Assembly (NCBI GenBank): GCA_965212195.1
Contig: CBDBUW010000012.1
Span: 186,001-250,000 of the forward strand
Length of the DNA stretch: 64,000 nucleotides
DNA from: JAJCYK01 sp965212195
GTDB taxonomy: Bacteria; Bacteroidota; Bacteroidia; Cytophagales; Cyclobacteriaceae
Direction: 5' to 3'
This document shows positions 53,926-63,217 of this stretch, in pieces. A model generated the notes under the pieces. It worked only from the letters and a program-made list of their open reading frames with translations, was not told the DNA's origin and made no database searches. Position numbers and translations under genes: made by a program. Every line of letters begins with the position of its first letter. Within the stretch, counting starts at the first letter, position 1.

Positions 53926-54885
53926 CTAATTGACCCGGTGGCTGACGGTTTTGCCCTTGAAATACTGGACGATATTCTGTGCAGCCAACACTGCCATTTG
54001 ATCACGGGCCTCTAGGGTTGCCGATCCAATGTGTGGAGTGACCACTACATTTTCCATTCCTAGCAGGGGATTATTGGGCTTCATGGGTTCAGGATCAGAT
54101 ACATCCAGGCCCGCACCCCAAATCTCTCCTGATTTCAGCGCGGCAATCAGATCCTGTTCTTGATGTATAGGGCCCCTGGCGGTATTTACGAAAATGGCGC
54201 TGGGTTTCATTTGCTCAAAGGCCTGTTTTCCAAAGATCCCTTTGGTTTCGTCGGTTAAGGCGCAATGTACCGAAAGTACATCGCTGGAGGTAAGCAGCGT
54301 ATGGAAATCAACTTTCTTGGCTCCTAGAAGAGTTTCGGCAGCTTTGTTATGGCCTCGGTTGCAATAAATAATCCCCATCCCATAAGCTCCCACACACCTC
54401 TTAGCCATCTCCAGTCCAATGCGCCCCAATCCATAGATCCCTAAGGTTTTCCCTTTTAATTCCTGACCTAGATGGGCTTGGGGTTGAAAAAAACCCCATT
54501 GGCCGTTGATTATGGATTTGTGCAAATAGCATAGCTTACGCGATGCCGCCAGCATTAACATAAAGGAAATATCGGCAGTGGCATCGCTCATTGCTTCCGG
54601 AGCATTTCCCACTATTATACCAGCATCGGTTGCAGCTCCAACATCAATATTATCATATCCGGCGCCGTACTGCGAGATGATTTCCAGGTGTAGGTTATCT
54701 TGTATAAAGGCCGCATCGATGTGATCCATGGCCGTACTGAGCAGCCCCTTGCAGGATTTTGCTTTTTGCGAAAGTTGACCGGGTGTTAATGGTTGCACCT
54801 CTTTCCATACTTCCACTTCCAATCCCGCTGCTTCTAACAGATTGATGCCCACTTGAGGTATGTCTAAAGTCACCAATACTTTCAT
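53926..54885 (-). CDS. D-2-hydroxyacid dehydrogenase (NAD(P)-dependent)
   Basis: A protein of about 319 residues of the D-isomer-specific 2-hydroxyacid dehydrogenase family (glyoxylate/hydroxypyruvate reductase group). It has the nucleotide motif GIYGLGRIG, the FVNTARGPI strand with the substrate-binding Arg, the catalytic Glu region AGLDVSDPEPM, and the catalytic His in VTPHIGSAT. It reduces 2-oxo acids such as glyoxylate, hydroxypyruvate or longer homologues. ATG 54885 is chosen; TTG 54894 adds three residues. Several other enzymes of 2-hydroxy/2-oxo acids follow downstream within 6 kb. Confidence 0.88.
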   Translation of the reverse strand: MKVLVTLDIPQVGINLLEAAGLEVEVWKEVQPLTPGQLSQKAKSCKGLLSTAMDHIDAAFIQDNLHLEIISQYGAGYDNIDVGAATDAGIIVGNAPEAMSDATADISFMLMLAASRKLCYLHKSIINGQWGFFQPQAHLGQELKGKTLGIYGLGRIGLEMAKRCVGAYGMGIIYCNRGHNKAAETLLGAKKVDFHTLLTSSDVLSVHCALTDETKGIFGKQAFEQMKPSAIFVNTARGPIHQEQDLIAALKSGEIWGAGLDVSDPEPMKPNNPLLGMENVVVTPHIGSATLEARDQMAVLAAQNIVQYFKGKTVSHRVN

Positions 54886-55001
54886 TAGAACCAATGTACT
54901 ACTTTTTTGAAATTAAGTTCTGGCTGTTGATCACTCATTAACTGCGCTGCCCTAAAAAACCGAAATCTAGTTGACAATTAGCGGAATTCTACGCTCCTTG
55001 T

Positions 55002-55420
55002 ATGGTCTCACCAACCTCACCAGCTGTGAAACAATACCTGGCTCTATTACTGTGTCTTAATTTTTCTATGGTCTATGCCCAGGTGGTCGCTCCACCCAGC
55101 CTGGAGGTGGGCCTTTCTCAGGTTCTAGGTACCAAGGGTACCATAGATATTGAGATTTTGGCAGATATAATTGCGGAGAAACAAGGGGAGCTTAAAAAGG
55201 AGTTTGTCAAGAGAAGCGTACTCAATCATTTGGAGAACCAGAGTTATGTGGTTTGGGAATACGCTTATAATTCAATGGACATTCTTGGGATTTCTACGAA
55301 CCGGTTTTGTCACGGCATCTTAGTCAAAGCACCTTCCGATACATGAGAGGAATTCTGAGACATCCCGATATGGATGTACAATTGAAGCGTGTGCAATCCC
55401 TTATTCCCCCAGAGCGTTAG
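55002..55420 (+). pseudogene. Remnant of an exported-protein gene
   Basis: An open frame at 55002-55346 encodes 114 residues with a signal peptide (LALLLCLNFSMVYAQ), then VAPPSLEVGLSQVLGTKG and a helical part ending abruptly at VKAPSDT. A second frame starting in the same bases (ATGA overlap at 55343) continues to 55420 with 25 residues of coding character (LRHPDMDVQLKRVQSLIPPER). This looks like N- and C-terminal pieces of a once longer gene joined by an internal deletion and frameshift. An intact small secreted protein is the alternative. Confidence 0.5.
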
Positions 55421-55437
55421 GTTTTGTATATTTAATC

Positions 55438-56907
55438 ATGAATATATCAGTCGATTACCAACAATTGCTTCAAAACCAAGCTTTCATAGGAGGCCGCTGG
55501 ATATCCGCTAGTGACGGAAAGGTATTTGAGGTAAAGAATCCATTTGACGGAGAAATCATTGAATGTGTACCGGACATGGGGGTGTCGGACACCCGTTCAG
55601 CTATCCAAGAAGCAGAAAAAGCCTTTAAGCAGTGGAGTAAAACTACCGCTAGCCAACGATCCCGGATATTACGAAAGTGGTTCGATTTGCAACTTAAGCA
55701 CAAAGAGGCTCTGGCAGTTTTACTCACCTTGGAACAAGGCAAACCCCTAAAAGAGGCCAAAGGGGAAATTATTTTTGGGGCGGGGTTTGTGGAATGGTTT
55801 GCAGAAGAGGCCAAACGGGCCTACGGTGATGTAATACCTACACACAGTCGCGATAAGAGAGTGGTAACCATTAAGCAACCCATAGGAGTAGTGGCGGCTA
55901 TAACGCCATGGAACTTTCCCAGCGCTATGATCACCCGCAAAGTGGCTCCGGCATTAGCGGGTGGATGTACTGTGGTCATCAAGCCAGCAGAGGACACACC
56001 CTTGTCGGCTCTGGCCCTGGCGGTACTGGCAGAAGAGGCAGGTTTTCCACCCGGAGTTATCAATGTTATTACCACCAATCGACCTGAGGAAGTGGGGTTG
56101 GAGCTCAGTAAAAACCCCGTAGTGAGGAAATTGTCGTTTACAGGCTCCACAGCTGTGGGTAAGCTGCTACTGGAACAGAGTGCCAGTACCGTAAAAAAAG
56201 TATCCCTGGAATTGGGCGGAAATGCGCCATTTATCGTTTTTAAGGACGCGGATGTTGATGCTGCAGTAGCCGGTGCCATCACTTCAAAGTACCGCAATGC
56301 CGGGCAGACCTGTATCTGTGCCAATCGCTTGTTTGCCCATGAAAAGGTATATGAGGAGTTTACCGATAAGCTTAGTACCGCGGCCAAAACCCAAACCCTG
56401 GGATCGGGATTGCAAGAAGGGACTAACATTGGTCCTATGATCAACGGGGAGGCTCTACAAAAAATGGAATCCCTGGTAGCAGACGCCATTGAAAAAGGCG
56501 CCAAGGTGTTAACCGGGGGAGAAGTATACGACATTTCAAGCGGGCACAATTTCTTTCAGCCCACGGTGCTAACGGAGGTGAATACCAGCATGGCTATAAG
56601 TGAGGAAGAGATCTTCGGGCCAGTAGCTCCGGTGTTCTCATTTAGTGATGAGGAAGAAGTTATTGCCATGGCCAACAATACTCCCTATGGCCTGGCCGCC
56701 TATTTTTATGGCAACGACTACCGCCAGATCTGGCGCGTGGCCGAGGCACTGGAGTACGGTATGATCGGTATTAACACCGGTATGATCTCCACGGTAGTAG
56801 CTCCTTTTGGAGGACTCAAGGAAAGCGGAATTGGCCGGGAAGGCTCCAAATATGGCATTGATGAATACCTGGAGTTGAAGTACCTGTGCTTTGGTGATAT
56901 CGAGTGA
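55438..56907 (+). CDS. gabD: NAD(P)-dependent succinate-semialdehyde-type aldehyde dehydrogenase
   Basis: A 489-residue aldehyde dehydrogenase. It has TPWNFPSAMITRKVAPALAG, the catalytic Glu in LELGGNAPFIV and the catalytic Cys in NAGQTCICANRL. The C-terminal PFGGLKESGIGREGSKYG is typical of succinate-semialdehyde dehydrogenases. Within this block it could also oxidise other short semialdehydes. It stops one base before the end of the convergent FAD-oxidase gene, with no room for a terminator. No gabT or GABA permease is adjacent, so the symbol follows sequence type only. Confidence 0.88.
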   Translation: MNISVDYQQLLQNQAFIGGRWISASDGKVFEVKNPFDGEIIECVPDMGVSDTRSAIQEAEKAFKQWSKTTASQRSRILRKWFDLQLKHKEALAVLLTLEQGKPLKEAKGEIIFGAGFVEWFAEEAKRAYGDVIPTHSRDKRVVTIKQPIGVVAAITPWNFPSAMITRKVAPALAGGCTVVIKPAEDTPLSALALAVLAEEAGFPPGVINVITTNRPEEVGLELSKNPVVRKLSFTGSTAVGKLLLEQSASTVKKVSLELGGNAPFIVFKDADVDAAVAGAITSKYRNAGQTCICANRLFAHEKVYEEFTDKLSTAAKTQTLGSGLQEGTNIGPMINGEALQKMESLVADAIEKGAKVLTGGEVYDISSGHNFFQPTVLTEVNTSMAISEEEIFGPVAPVFSFSDEEEVIAMANNTPYGLAAYFYGNDYRQIWRVAEALEYGMIGINTGMISTVVAPFGGLKESGIGREGSKYGIDEYLELKYLCFGDIE

Positions 56908-58281
56908 TCAGTCCAGTATTCTGCCAGGATTTAGTATGCCCTGTGGGTCCAGGGTTCTTTTGAGAGTATTCATGAGGGCTATTTCTTCTGTGGAACGTGA
57001 CAATTTGAGATAAGGTTTCTTATCAAGACCTATGCCGTGTTCAGCGGAAATGGAACCACCAAGGTTATTTAAAGGTGCATAAACGATTTCATTGATCCTT
57101 TGTGTGAGCTCATCGGATGGCTCCTTTTTATCCACTACCAGATGAATGTTGCCGTCAGCCACATGACCAAAAGGGAAAACCTTTATTACTTCAGATTCCA
57201 TCATTAATTCATCCAGAAGTTGATCTACCAAGGGCCCTATTGCAGCTATGGGCAAACTAATGTCGAAATGCTGCGGATTGCGGCACTGTCCTACCATCCG
57301 GTCCACCTGCTCTCGGATTTCCCAAATTCGTTCCAGTTCGCTGGCCGAAGTGGCGGGAACAGCTTCCTTTATCAGGTTAAGTTGCTGAGCCTTTTCAAGC
57401 AGATGAAATAGTCTCTCTTGGTCACCCTGTTGCTCACTACCGAGGCTCTCCAACAGTACATAGTAAGGATATTGATAGTCAATAGGAGCCTTATTGTCAG
57501 CAGTTTGAGCCCGATAGGTAATGTTCCACATTAACTCAAAAGCACTGAGTAGCCCCGCCAGTCCCTGGTCGATATATTTCAGAAACTCTACCACGTTTTG
57601 GTAGCTGTTTAGGGCTACCAAGGCACCGCACCGACTATTAGGCGCTTCGTAAAGCTTTAAAACTGCTTGAGTGACAATGCCCAGGGTTCCCTCGGATCCA
57701 ATGAACAATTGCTTTAGGTCGTAGCCTGTGTTGTCCTTGATCATTTTTTTATGAGAATCTATAATAGTGCCATCGGCCATTACCGCTTGTAACCCCAGAA
57801 CCAGGTCGCGGGTCATTCCGTAGCGCAATACCCGCAGGCCCCCGGCATTTGTGCTGATAATCCCACCGATCTGTGCAGAGCCTTTGGCTCCAAAGTTCAA
57901 CGGGAACAGCAATTTGTGAGCCAAAGCTTCTTTTTGAATATTTTCCAGTATAACTCCGGCCTGCACGGTGATAGTACGGGATTGGGTGTCCACTTCCTGG
58001 ATATTATTCATTTTTTCCAGGCTGATCACCAATTGATCCTCCTGGGCCTCGGTAGCACCTACCAAATTGGTCAAACCCCCATGTATAATGATCGGCTGGC
58101 CATGTTCATGGCAGATCCTCAAAATATGGCTAACCTCTTCAGTGTTTCTGGGAAGCAGTACCGCTTTTGCGTTTAGCGGACGATCCGCTTCCCAAATATG
58201 ACTGAACCGATTGCTGACCGCTTCACCGGTTAGTATTTGATGGTTGCCCAGGGTATCATTTAATTGTTGTAATAGATCCAT
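56908..58281 (-). CDS. FAD-linked D-2-hydroxyacid oxidase/dehydrogenase (GlcD/D-LDH type)
   Basis: A 457-residue flavoprotein of the VAO family. The PCMH-type FAD-binding domain has PIIIHGGLTNLVGA and NFGAKGSAQIGGIISTNAGG. The C-terminal domain ends with the conserved SAEHGIGLDKKPYL and DPQGILNPGRI. Members oxidise D-lactate, glycolate, D-2-hydroxyglutarate or similar acids and pass electrons to quinone or cytochrome. Single-gene form without GlcE/GlcF subunits suggests the D-lactate/D-2-hydroxyglutarate type. It is divergent from the FMN alpha-hydroxyacid oxidase gene (89 bases between), giving one oxidase for each stereochemistry. Confidence 0.88.
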   Translation of the reverse strand: MDLLQQLNDTLGNHQILTGEAVSNRFSHIWEADRPLNAKAVLLPRNTEEVSHILRICHEHGQPIIIHGGLTNLVGATEAQEDQLVISLEKMNNIQEVDTQSRTITVQAGVILENIQKEALAHKLLFPLNFGAKGSAQIGGIISTNAGGLRVLRYGMTRDLVLGLQAVMADGTIIDSHKKMIKDNTGYDLKQLFIGSEGTLGIVTQAVLKLYEAPNSRCGALVALNSYQNVVEFLKYIDQGLAGLLSAFELMWNITYRAQTADNKAPIDYQYPYYVLLESLGSEQQGDQERLFHLLEKAQQLNLIKEAVPATSASELERIWEIREQVDRMVGQCRNPQHFDISLPIAAIGPLVDQLLDELMMESEVIKVFPFGHVADGNIHLVVDKKEPSDELTQRINEIVYAPLNNLGGSISAEHGIGLDKKPYLKLSRSTEEIALMNTLKRTLDPQGILNPGRILD

Positions 58282-58370
58282 GCTTTAGGCCTCTGGGCAA
58301 TATAGTAAAATCCGGGTTTGCAGTAGACTGCACTTTACCCTATATTCATTTTTCTAAAAACAATACAGTT

Positions 58371-59531
58371 TTGGCATACGAGCAACAACGGCAACGTTTG
58401 TTAATGAAATATCCCGCCATTGAGGATCTGGCTAAAAAAGCCCGCCAGCGAATGCCTCAGGTAGGCTGGGAATACCTGATCACTGGTACTGGCAGAGAGG
58501 AGCTGGTTCATCGTAATACGGCTGACTTTAACGACATAACCCTAACCCCCCAGTTTTGTAAGGGTCAACTAAACCCTCGGATACAGACCACTTTGTTCGG
58601 CCGGCAATACCAAGCCCCATATGGGGTGGCTCCCGTGGGGTTAACGGGTTTGATGTGGCCGCGGGCAGAAGTGCTGCTGGCCCAGACAGCTGTCAAACGG
58701 GGTATTCCATTTACACTGAGCACCCTGGCTACCGAGACCCCCGAAACCGTAGGGCCGCATGTGGGAGAAATGGGTTGGTTTCAATTATATCCTCCCCGTG
58801 AGCCAGAACTAAGAAGAACGTTATTGAAAAGAGCTTGGGACCACGGTTTCAGGACCTTGATGGTGACCGCCGATGTACCCACTCCCAGCCGCAGAGAGCG
58901 TACTAAAAGGGCAGGAATGGGGATACCCCCTAAGATCACCGCAAACTTCTTGTGGCAGGGGCTTACTCATCCTGTATGGTCGTGGGGCACCTTAAAAAAT
59001 GGCTTACCCAGTCTACGCACCGTGGCGAATTATTCTGAATTCAGTTCCATGATGTCGGTGGGGGAGTTTGTGCAAGATCAGATGGGTGGTAATCTTTCCT
59101 GGGAATACTGTCGTCAAGTGCGCGATGAATGGGAAGGTCCTGTGGTAGTCAAAGGATTGCTGCATCCCCGGGATGCGGAAATGGCTGTAGAAATTGGCAT
59201 GGACGGGGTAGTGGTTTCTAATCATGGCGCCAGGCAATTTGATGGGGCACCCAGTGCCATTAAAGCACTGCCCGAGGTGGTAAAGGCGGTAAAAGGTAAA
59301 ACAAAGATCCTGATGGATAGCGGAGTACGCTCGGGCCTTGATATCTTGAGAGCGTTGAGCTTGGGCGCTGATTTCGTCTTTCTGGGAAGGGCATTCATTT
59401 ATGGAGTGGCTGCTTTGGGCAAAATCGGCGGGGAACACGTGGTAGAGATCCTCAGTGGCGACCTTAAAAATAACATGTCACAAATGGGAATAGAGGACTT
59501 AAATGAGCTTTATGATGGAATGGGATCCTAA
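58371..59531 (+). CDS. FMN-dependent alpha-hydroxyacid oxidase
   Basis: A 386-residue TIM-barrel flavoprotein of the lactate oxidase/glycolate oxidase/lactate 2-monooxygenase family, which oxidise L-2-hydroxy acids to 2-oxo acids. It has APVGLTGLMWPRAE, FTLSTLATETPE, VVVKGLLHPRDAE, the catalytic His-Arg in VVSNHGARQFDG, and the phosphate site GADFVFLGRAFIYG. The frame begins at TTG 58371, which aligns well; ATG 58404 is an alternative. The 3' end overlaps the hydratase gene by 29 bases, tying its expression to the lower meta-cleavage enzymes. That order is unusual and suggests its product is their substrate. Confidence 0.87.
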   Translation: MAYEQQRQRLLMKYPAIEDLAKKARQRMPQVGWEYLITGTGREELVHRNTADFNDITLTPQFCKGQLNPRIQTTLFGRQYQAPYGVAPVGLTGLMWPRAEVLLAQTAVKRGIPFTLSTLATETPETVGPHVGEMGWFQLYPPREPELRRTLLKRAWDHGFRTLMVTADVPTPSRRERTKRAGMGIPPKITANFLWQGLTHPVWSWGTLKNGLPSLRTVANYSEFSSMMSVGEFVQDQMGGNLSWEYCRQVRDEWEGPVVVKGLLHPRDAEMAVEIGMDGVVVSNHGARQFDGAPSAIKALPEVVKAVKGKTKILMDSGVRSGLDILRALSLGADFVFLGRAFIYGVAALGKIGGEHVVEILSGDLKNNMSQMGIEDLNELYDGMGS

Positions 59532-60306
59532 AGTTATACAAGCGGCAGACCGACTGCGTTTGGCAGCTGAAGAAAACTCCCCCTGCAAGCCAGTAAGAGA
59601 CCTCCTGGGTGCTGATGATGTGGAGAGCGCCTATCAAGTTCAGTTTAGGAATAACCTGTGGCGACTGGACCAAGGAGAAGAAATGGCCGGATGCAAAATA
59701 GGGCTTACCTCCAAAAAGGTGCAAGAGCAAATCGGTGTGGATCAACCGGATTTCGGTTGGCTTTTTAGATCTAGTATGATAGATAGCGGAGGTAAAGTGT
59801 CCTGGGATGACTTGATGCAGCCCAAGGTGGAAGCGGAGGTAGCCTTGGTTTTGGACCATGACCTGGAGGGGCCGGAGATTAGTATGAAGGATTTAAAGGA
59901 GGCTGTAGCCTATGCCGTGCCTTCCATTGAGATAGTAGGCAGCAGAATTGAAAATTGGGATATTCGTATCGCCGATACCATTGCCGATAATGCTTCAGGC
60001 AGTCATTATGTTTTGGGCCACCATAAGACGGTGTTAGATGCTCTTGATTTGAGTGAATGTAAGATGCGGATGTATTGCAACGGAGCTCTGGTATCCACTG
60101 GCAGCGGACAAGATTGCCTGGGATCGCCTTTAAATGCCGCGCTGTGGCTAGCCCGTAAAATGGGAAAATTAGGATCCCCCTTGAAAAAAGGGAATGTCAT
60201 ATTAACAGGAGCCTTAGGACCTATGGGTAAGGTTAGTCCTGGAGATCTTATAGAAGCGGAAATCAGCCCCTTGGGTTCCGTATCGGTTGAATTCGGCAGG
60301 AGCTAG
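59503..60306 (+). CDS. mhpD: 2-oxopent-4-enoate hydratase/4-oxalocrotonate decarboxylase family
   Basis: A 267-residue fumarylacetoacetase-fold enzyme. The family signature GCKIGLTSKKVQ (K65) and the metal ligands E110, E112 (KVEAEVAL) and E143 (PSIEIVGSRIE) are present. Hydratases add water to 2-oxopent-4-enoate to give 4-hydroxy-2-oxovalerate; the close decarboxylases act one step earlier on 4-oxalocrotonate. As the only member here and next to the matching aldolase, the hydratase role is preferred. It overlaps the FMN oxidase gene by 29 bases and ends directly before the mhpF start. Confidence 0.85.
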   Translation: MSFMMEWDPKVIQAADRLRLAAEENSPCKPVRDLLGADDVESAYQVQFRNNLWRLDQGEEMAGCKIGLTSKKVQEQIGVDQPDFGWLFRSSMIDSGGKVSWDDLMQPKVEAEVALVLDHDLEGPEISMKDLKEAVAYAVPSIEIVGSRIENWDIRIADTIADNASGSHYVLGHHKTVLDALDLSECKMRMYCNGALVSTGSGQDCLGSPLNAALWLARKMGKLGSPLKKGNVILTGALGPMGKVSPGDLIEAEISPLGSVSVEFGRS

Positions 60307-61242
60307 ATGGAAAAGGTAAAATGTGCTATTATCGGATCGGGAAACATTGGGACGGACCTAATGATCAAGATCCTACGTAATTCAACGATGTTAGAGCTTG
60401 CCGCCATGGTGGGGATCGATGATAAATCCGAAGGACTAGCACGGGCTGAGAGACTGGGAGTATCTACTACCCATGAAGGAATTGAAGGTCTGCTGAAAAT
60501 GCCTGTTTTCCCTAAAATAAATATCGTATTTGATGCTACTTCTGCAGCAGCTCATAGGGCCAATCATCAAGTGATCCAACAATTTCCACAGAAAAGAATG
60601 ATAGATCTTACACCCGCGGCCATAGGCCCCTATGTGGTGCCGGTGGTAAATATGGAAGGTCATTTGGACGTGGATAACCTGAATATGGTGACCTGCGGGG
60701 GACAAGCCACTATTCCTATTGTCGCCGCCATATCTCAGGTGTGCAAAGTTCATTATGCCGAAATCGTGGCTTCAATCGCCAGTAAGTCTGCAGGTCCGGG
60801 TACCCGCGCCAATATAGACGAATTCACGGCCACCACTGCCAGAGGTCTGGAGGTTGTAGGGGGTGCGGAAAAGGGTAAGGCTATTATTATTCTTAATCCT
60901 GCGGAACCACCTCTGGTAATGCGGGATACTATTTTTACACTTAGCGATGGGGCCGATCCGGAACAGGTAAGAGATAGTATCAAAAATATAATAGAGCAGG
61001 TTCAGGAGTACGTTCCAGGTTACCAATTACATCAGGAGGTGCAGTTTGAGGAAATACCAGCGGATGAAGCAGTTATAATTGAAGGTTTAGGTCCACGATT
61101 CGGACTTAAAACCACGGTGCTGCTGCAAGTCACCGGTGCCGGGCATTACCTGCCGGAGTATGCCGGTAATCTGGATATCATGACCTCCGCGGCCATGGCC
61201 ACAGGAGAAAGGCTGGCAGCTTTCAAATTTGAGACTATGTGA
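60307..61242 (+). CDS. mhpF: Acetaldehyde dehydrogenase (acylating)
   Basis: MhpF/DmpF converts acetaldehyde, CoA and NAD+ to acetyl-CoA in a channelled complex with the aldolase MhpE. The 311-residue protein has the NAD motif IIGSGNIGTDLM, the catalytic cysteine C130 in NMVTCGGQATIP, and SIASKSAGPGTRANIDEF, all standard. Its ATG follows the hydratase stop with no gap, and mhpE begins 16 bases later. The complex with the aldolase, which protects acetaldehyde, is well established for this pair. Confidence 0.95.
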   Translation: MEKVKCAIIGSGNIGTDLMIKILRNSTMLELAAMVGIDDKSEGLARAERLGVSTTHEGIEGLLKMPVFPKINIVFDATSAAAHRANHQVIQQFPQKRMIDLTPAAIGPYVVPVVNMEGHLDVDNLNMVTCGGQATIPIVAAISQVCKVHYAEIVASIASKSAGPGTRANIDEFTATTARGLEVVGGAEKGKAIIILNPAEPPLVMRDTIFTLSDGADPEQVRDSIKNIIEQVQEYVPGYQLHQEVQFEEIPADEAVIIEGLGPRFGLKTTVLLQVTGAGHYLPEYAGNLDIMTSAAMATGERLAAFKFETM

Positions 61243-61258
61243 TATAACTTAGTTCCTT

Positions 61259-62287
61259 ATGAAAAAACTCTACATCCAGGACGTGACCTTGCGTGACGGC
61301 ATGCATGCGATCAAACATCAATACACTAAAGAACAGATCAAGAAAATTGCTTTAGCCCTGGATGCCGCCCGGGTGGATGCCATCGAAATAGCCCATGGCG
61401 ATGGATTGTCAGGAGCTGGTTTTAACTACGGATTTGGCGCACAATCCGATTGGGAATGGCTTGAAGGCATAGCCAACCAGTTGCAACATGCCCGTCTCAC
61501 TACTTTGTTGCTGCCCGGTATCGGGACTATAGAAGATCTAAATCGGGCCCGGCAATTGGGCGTGGAGTCCGTAAGAATTGCCACTCATTGTACAGAAGCG
61601 GATATTGCGGCACAACATATCGATGCTGCCAAAAAACTAGGCATGGATGTAGCGGGATTTCTTATGATGGCTCATATGAATGATCCGCAAGGCCTCACTC
61701 AGCAAGCACTGTTGATGGAATCTTATGGGGCAGATTGTGTTTATGTCACAGACTCTGCGGGAGCTTTGCTGATGGCAGACGTGGAGGATAGAATAAAACT
61801 ATTCCGGGAGCGTTTACGCCCGGAAACGGAAATAGGCATCCATTGTCATCATAACCTTTCCCTAGGTGTTGCCAATACTATAGTAGCCATGGAGCATGGG
61901 GCCAACCGCCTGGACGCTTCCCTTACAGGAATGGGTGCAGGAGCGGGCAATGCGCCTTTGGAAGTGCTAATTGCGGTATTGAACAGAATGGACATTGCCC
62001 ACTCCTGTGATCTTCACGCATTAATTGACGCTGCAGAGAAGTTAGTGCGGCCACTACAAACCAGGCCTGTGCGTGTTGATGGGCAAACACTGCCACTAGG
62101 TTATGCCGGAGTGTATTCCAGTTTCTTGCTACATGCCGAAAAGGCTTCAAAGGCTTATGGTGTGGATACTCTGGAAATTCTGGAAGAAGCTGGCAGAAGG
62201 AAATTGGTGGGAGGTCAAGAGGACATGATCATCGACCTGGCCCTGGATTTGGCCGCAAAGTCGTCTTCTTCCACTAGGAGGAAATAA
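61259..62287 (+). CDS. mhpE: 4-hydroxy-2-oxovalerate aldolase
   Basis: This DRE-TIM metallolyase cleaves 4-hydroxy-2-oxovalerate to pyruvate and acetaldehyde. The 342-residue protein carries VTLRDGMHAIKHQY (R12, D13, H16) near the start. Metal-binding IGIHCHHNLSLG lies mid-protein, and GMGAGAGNAPLEVL and the C-terminal communication domain that meets MhpF follow. It is the last gene of the oxidase-hydratase-dehydrogenase-aldolase operon. Its 3' end overlaps the convergent TauE-like gene by 14 bases. Confidence 0.95.
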   Translation: MKKLYIQDVTLRDGMHAIKHQYTKEQIKKIALALDAARVDAIEIAHGDGLSGAGFNYGFGAQSDWEWLEGIANQLQHARLTTLLLPGIGTIEDLNRARQLGVESVRIATHCTEADIAAQHIDAAKKLGMDVAGFLMMAHMNDPQGLTQQALLMESYGADCVYVTDSAGALLMADVEDRIKLFRERLRPETEIGIHCHHNLSLGVANTIVAMEHGANRLDASLTGMGAGAGNAPLEVLIAVLNRMDIAHSCDLHALIDAAEKLVRPLQTRPVRVDGQTLPLGYAGVYSSFLLHAEKASKAYGVDTLEILEEAGRRKLVGGQEDMIIDLALDLAAKSSSSTRRK

Positions 62288-63143
62288 GCAGATTGCGAAA
62301 CACTGTCCAAATCATGCAAATCCCTAAAATCAAGAAGATCCAGGTGAAGCCTTTGGTCAGAGGTTTTGAGGGTAGTCGGCCTTGAAGAAATGGACCAATT
62401 TGGCCACCGATTATCACTCCAGGTATGGTATAACAGATCAAGTGCCAGGGCACTGCATCCAACCCTGCGGTGCGAATCAAGGTGAGGGTATGGGCTAAGG
62501 CCGCTACTAGCATAGTACCCATTACCACCACTACGGAAGAGGCGGCCGCCACCGGCAAAGGTATTTTACCTTCTTTGATCAATTGGGGCATTACAATTTC
62601 ACCAATACCTGTAGATAACATACCTGTAATAAACCCTCCTAGAATCGTGGGGATGATTCTTGGGATATAATCTTGATATTTATGTTGATTTCCCCACTTG
62701 TCTACAAGAGTCTTATAGGACCTATTTACAGGATTTCTGGGAGCAAAAAGGAAGGTGAATCCCCGGATCATAATCACCGATAACAGCAACAATAATATCC
62801 CATAGCTAAGTCTTAGCACCCATGGTGGAATCCAGTGGGCGGAAAGCACCCCCACTAACGCGGCCGGTATACTAATCACTAGGAATAGTTTGCTTATGTT
62901 GAGATCAATAAGTTTTTGTCGGTAATACCCTATTAACCCGGAAGTGAAACCAAAAGTGGACGTGAGCAAGGCCGCGGCTACCGCAGTGACCGGATCGTTC
63001 AACGGGTATTCCGGACCCAGCAAGGGCAATAGCAATAGAAATATAGGCATGAAAATAGCAGTGCCTCCAATACCGCTTAACATGGCCACAGTGGCCACAC
63101 AAATTGCGATGGGGAACATAAACCAATAGAGGGTGAAATCCAT
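62274..63143 (-). CDS. TauE/SafE family membrane transporter
   Basis: A 289-residue membrane protein with about eight helices in the TauE/SafE (sulfite/organic-anion exporter) layout: two homologous halves, the first with MLSGIGGTAIFMPIFLL and the second with GMLSTGIGEIVMPQLI. The GGIGG/GxGE turns are typical. Family members export sulfite or sulfoacetate, but several carry organic anions, so transport of a carboxylate used by the adjacent operon is possible. It is transcribed against mhpE and lies after the flavin reductase gene (74 bases). Confidence 0.85.
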   Translation of the reverse strand: MDFTLYWFMFPIAICVATVAMLSGIGGTAIFMPIFLLLLPLLGPEYPLNDPVTAVAAALLTSTFGFTSGLIGYYRQKLIDLNISKLFLVISIPAALVGVLSAHWIPPWVLRLSYGILLLLLSVIMIRGFTFLFAPRNPVNRSYKTLVDKWGNQHKYQDYIPRIIPTILGGFITGMLSTGIGEIVMPQLIKEGKIPLPVAAASSVVVVMGTMLVAALAHTLTLIRTAGLDAVPWHLICYTIPGVIIGGQIGPFLQGRLPSKPLTKGFTWIFLILGICMIWTVFRNLLISS

Positions 63144-63217
63144 TTAGGTCAACATATTCATAGACAATGAACTGATAATCAGTTAAATATAGAAGCCAAT
63201 TAAACACTTAAATTAAG

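Noticed and set aside
55821..56549. 242-codon open frame antisense to the aldehyde dehydrogenase gene
   Set aside because: Low-complexity Ser/Thr/Ala composition and exact overlap with a conserved gene mark it as a shadow.
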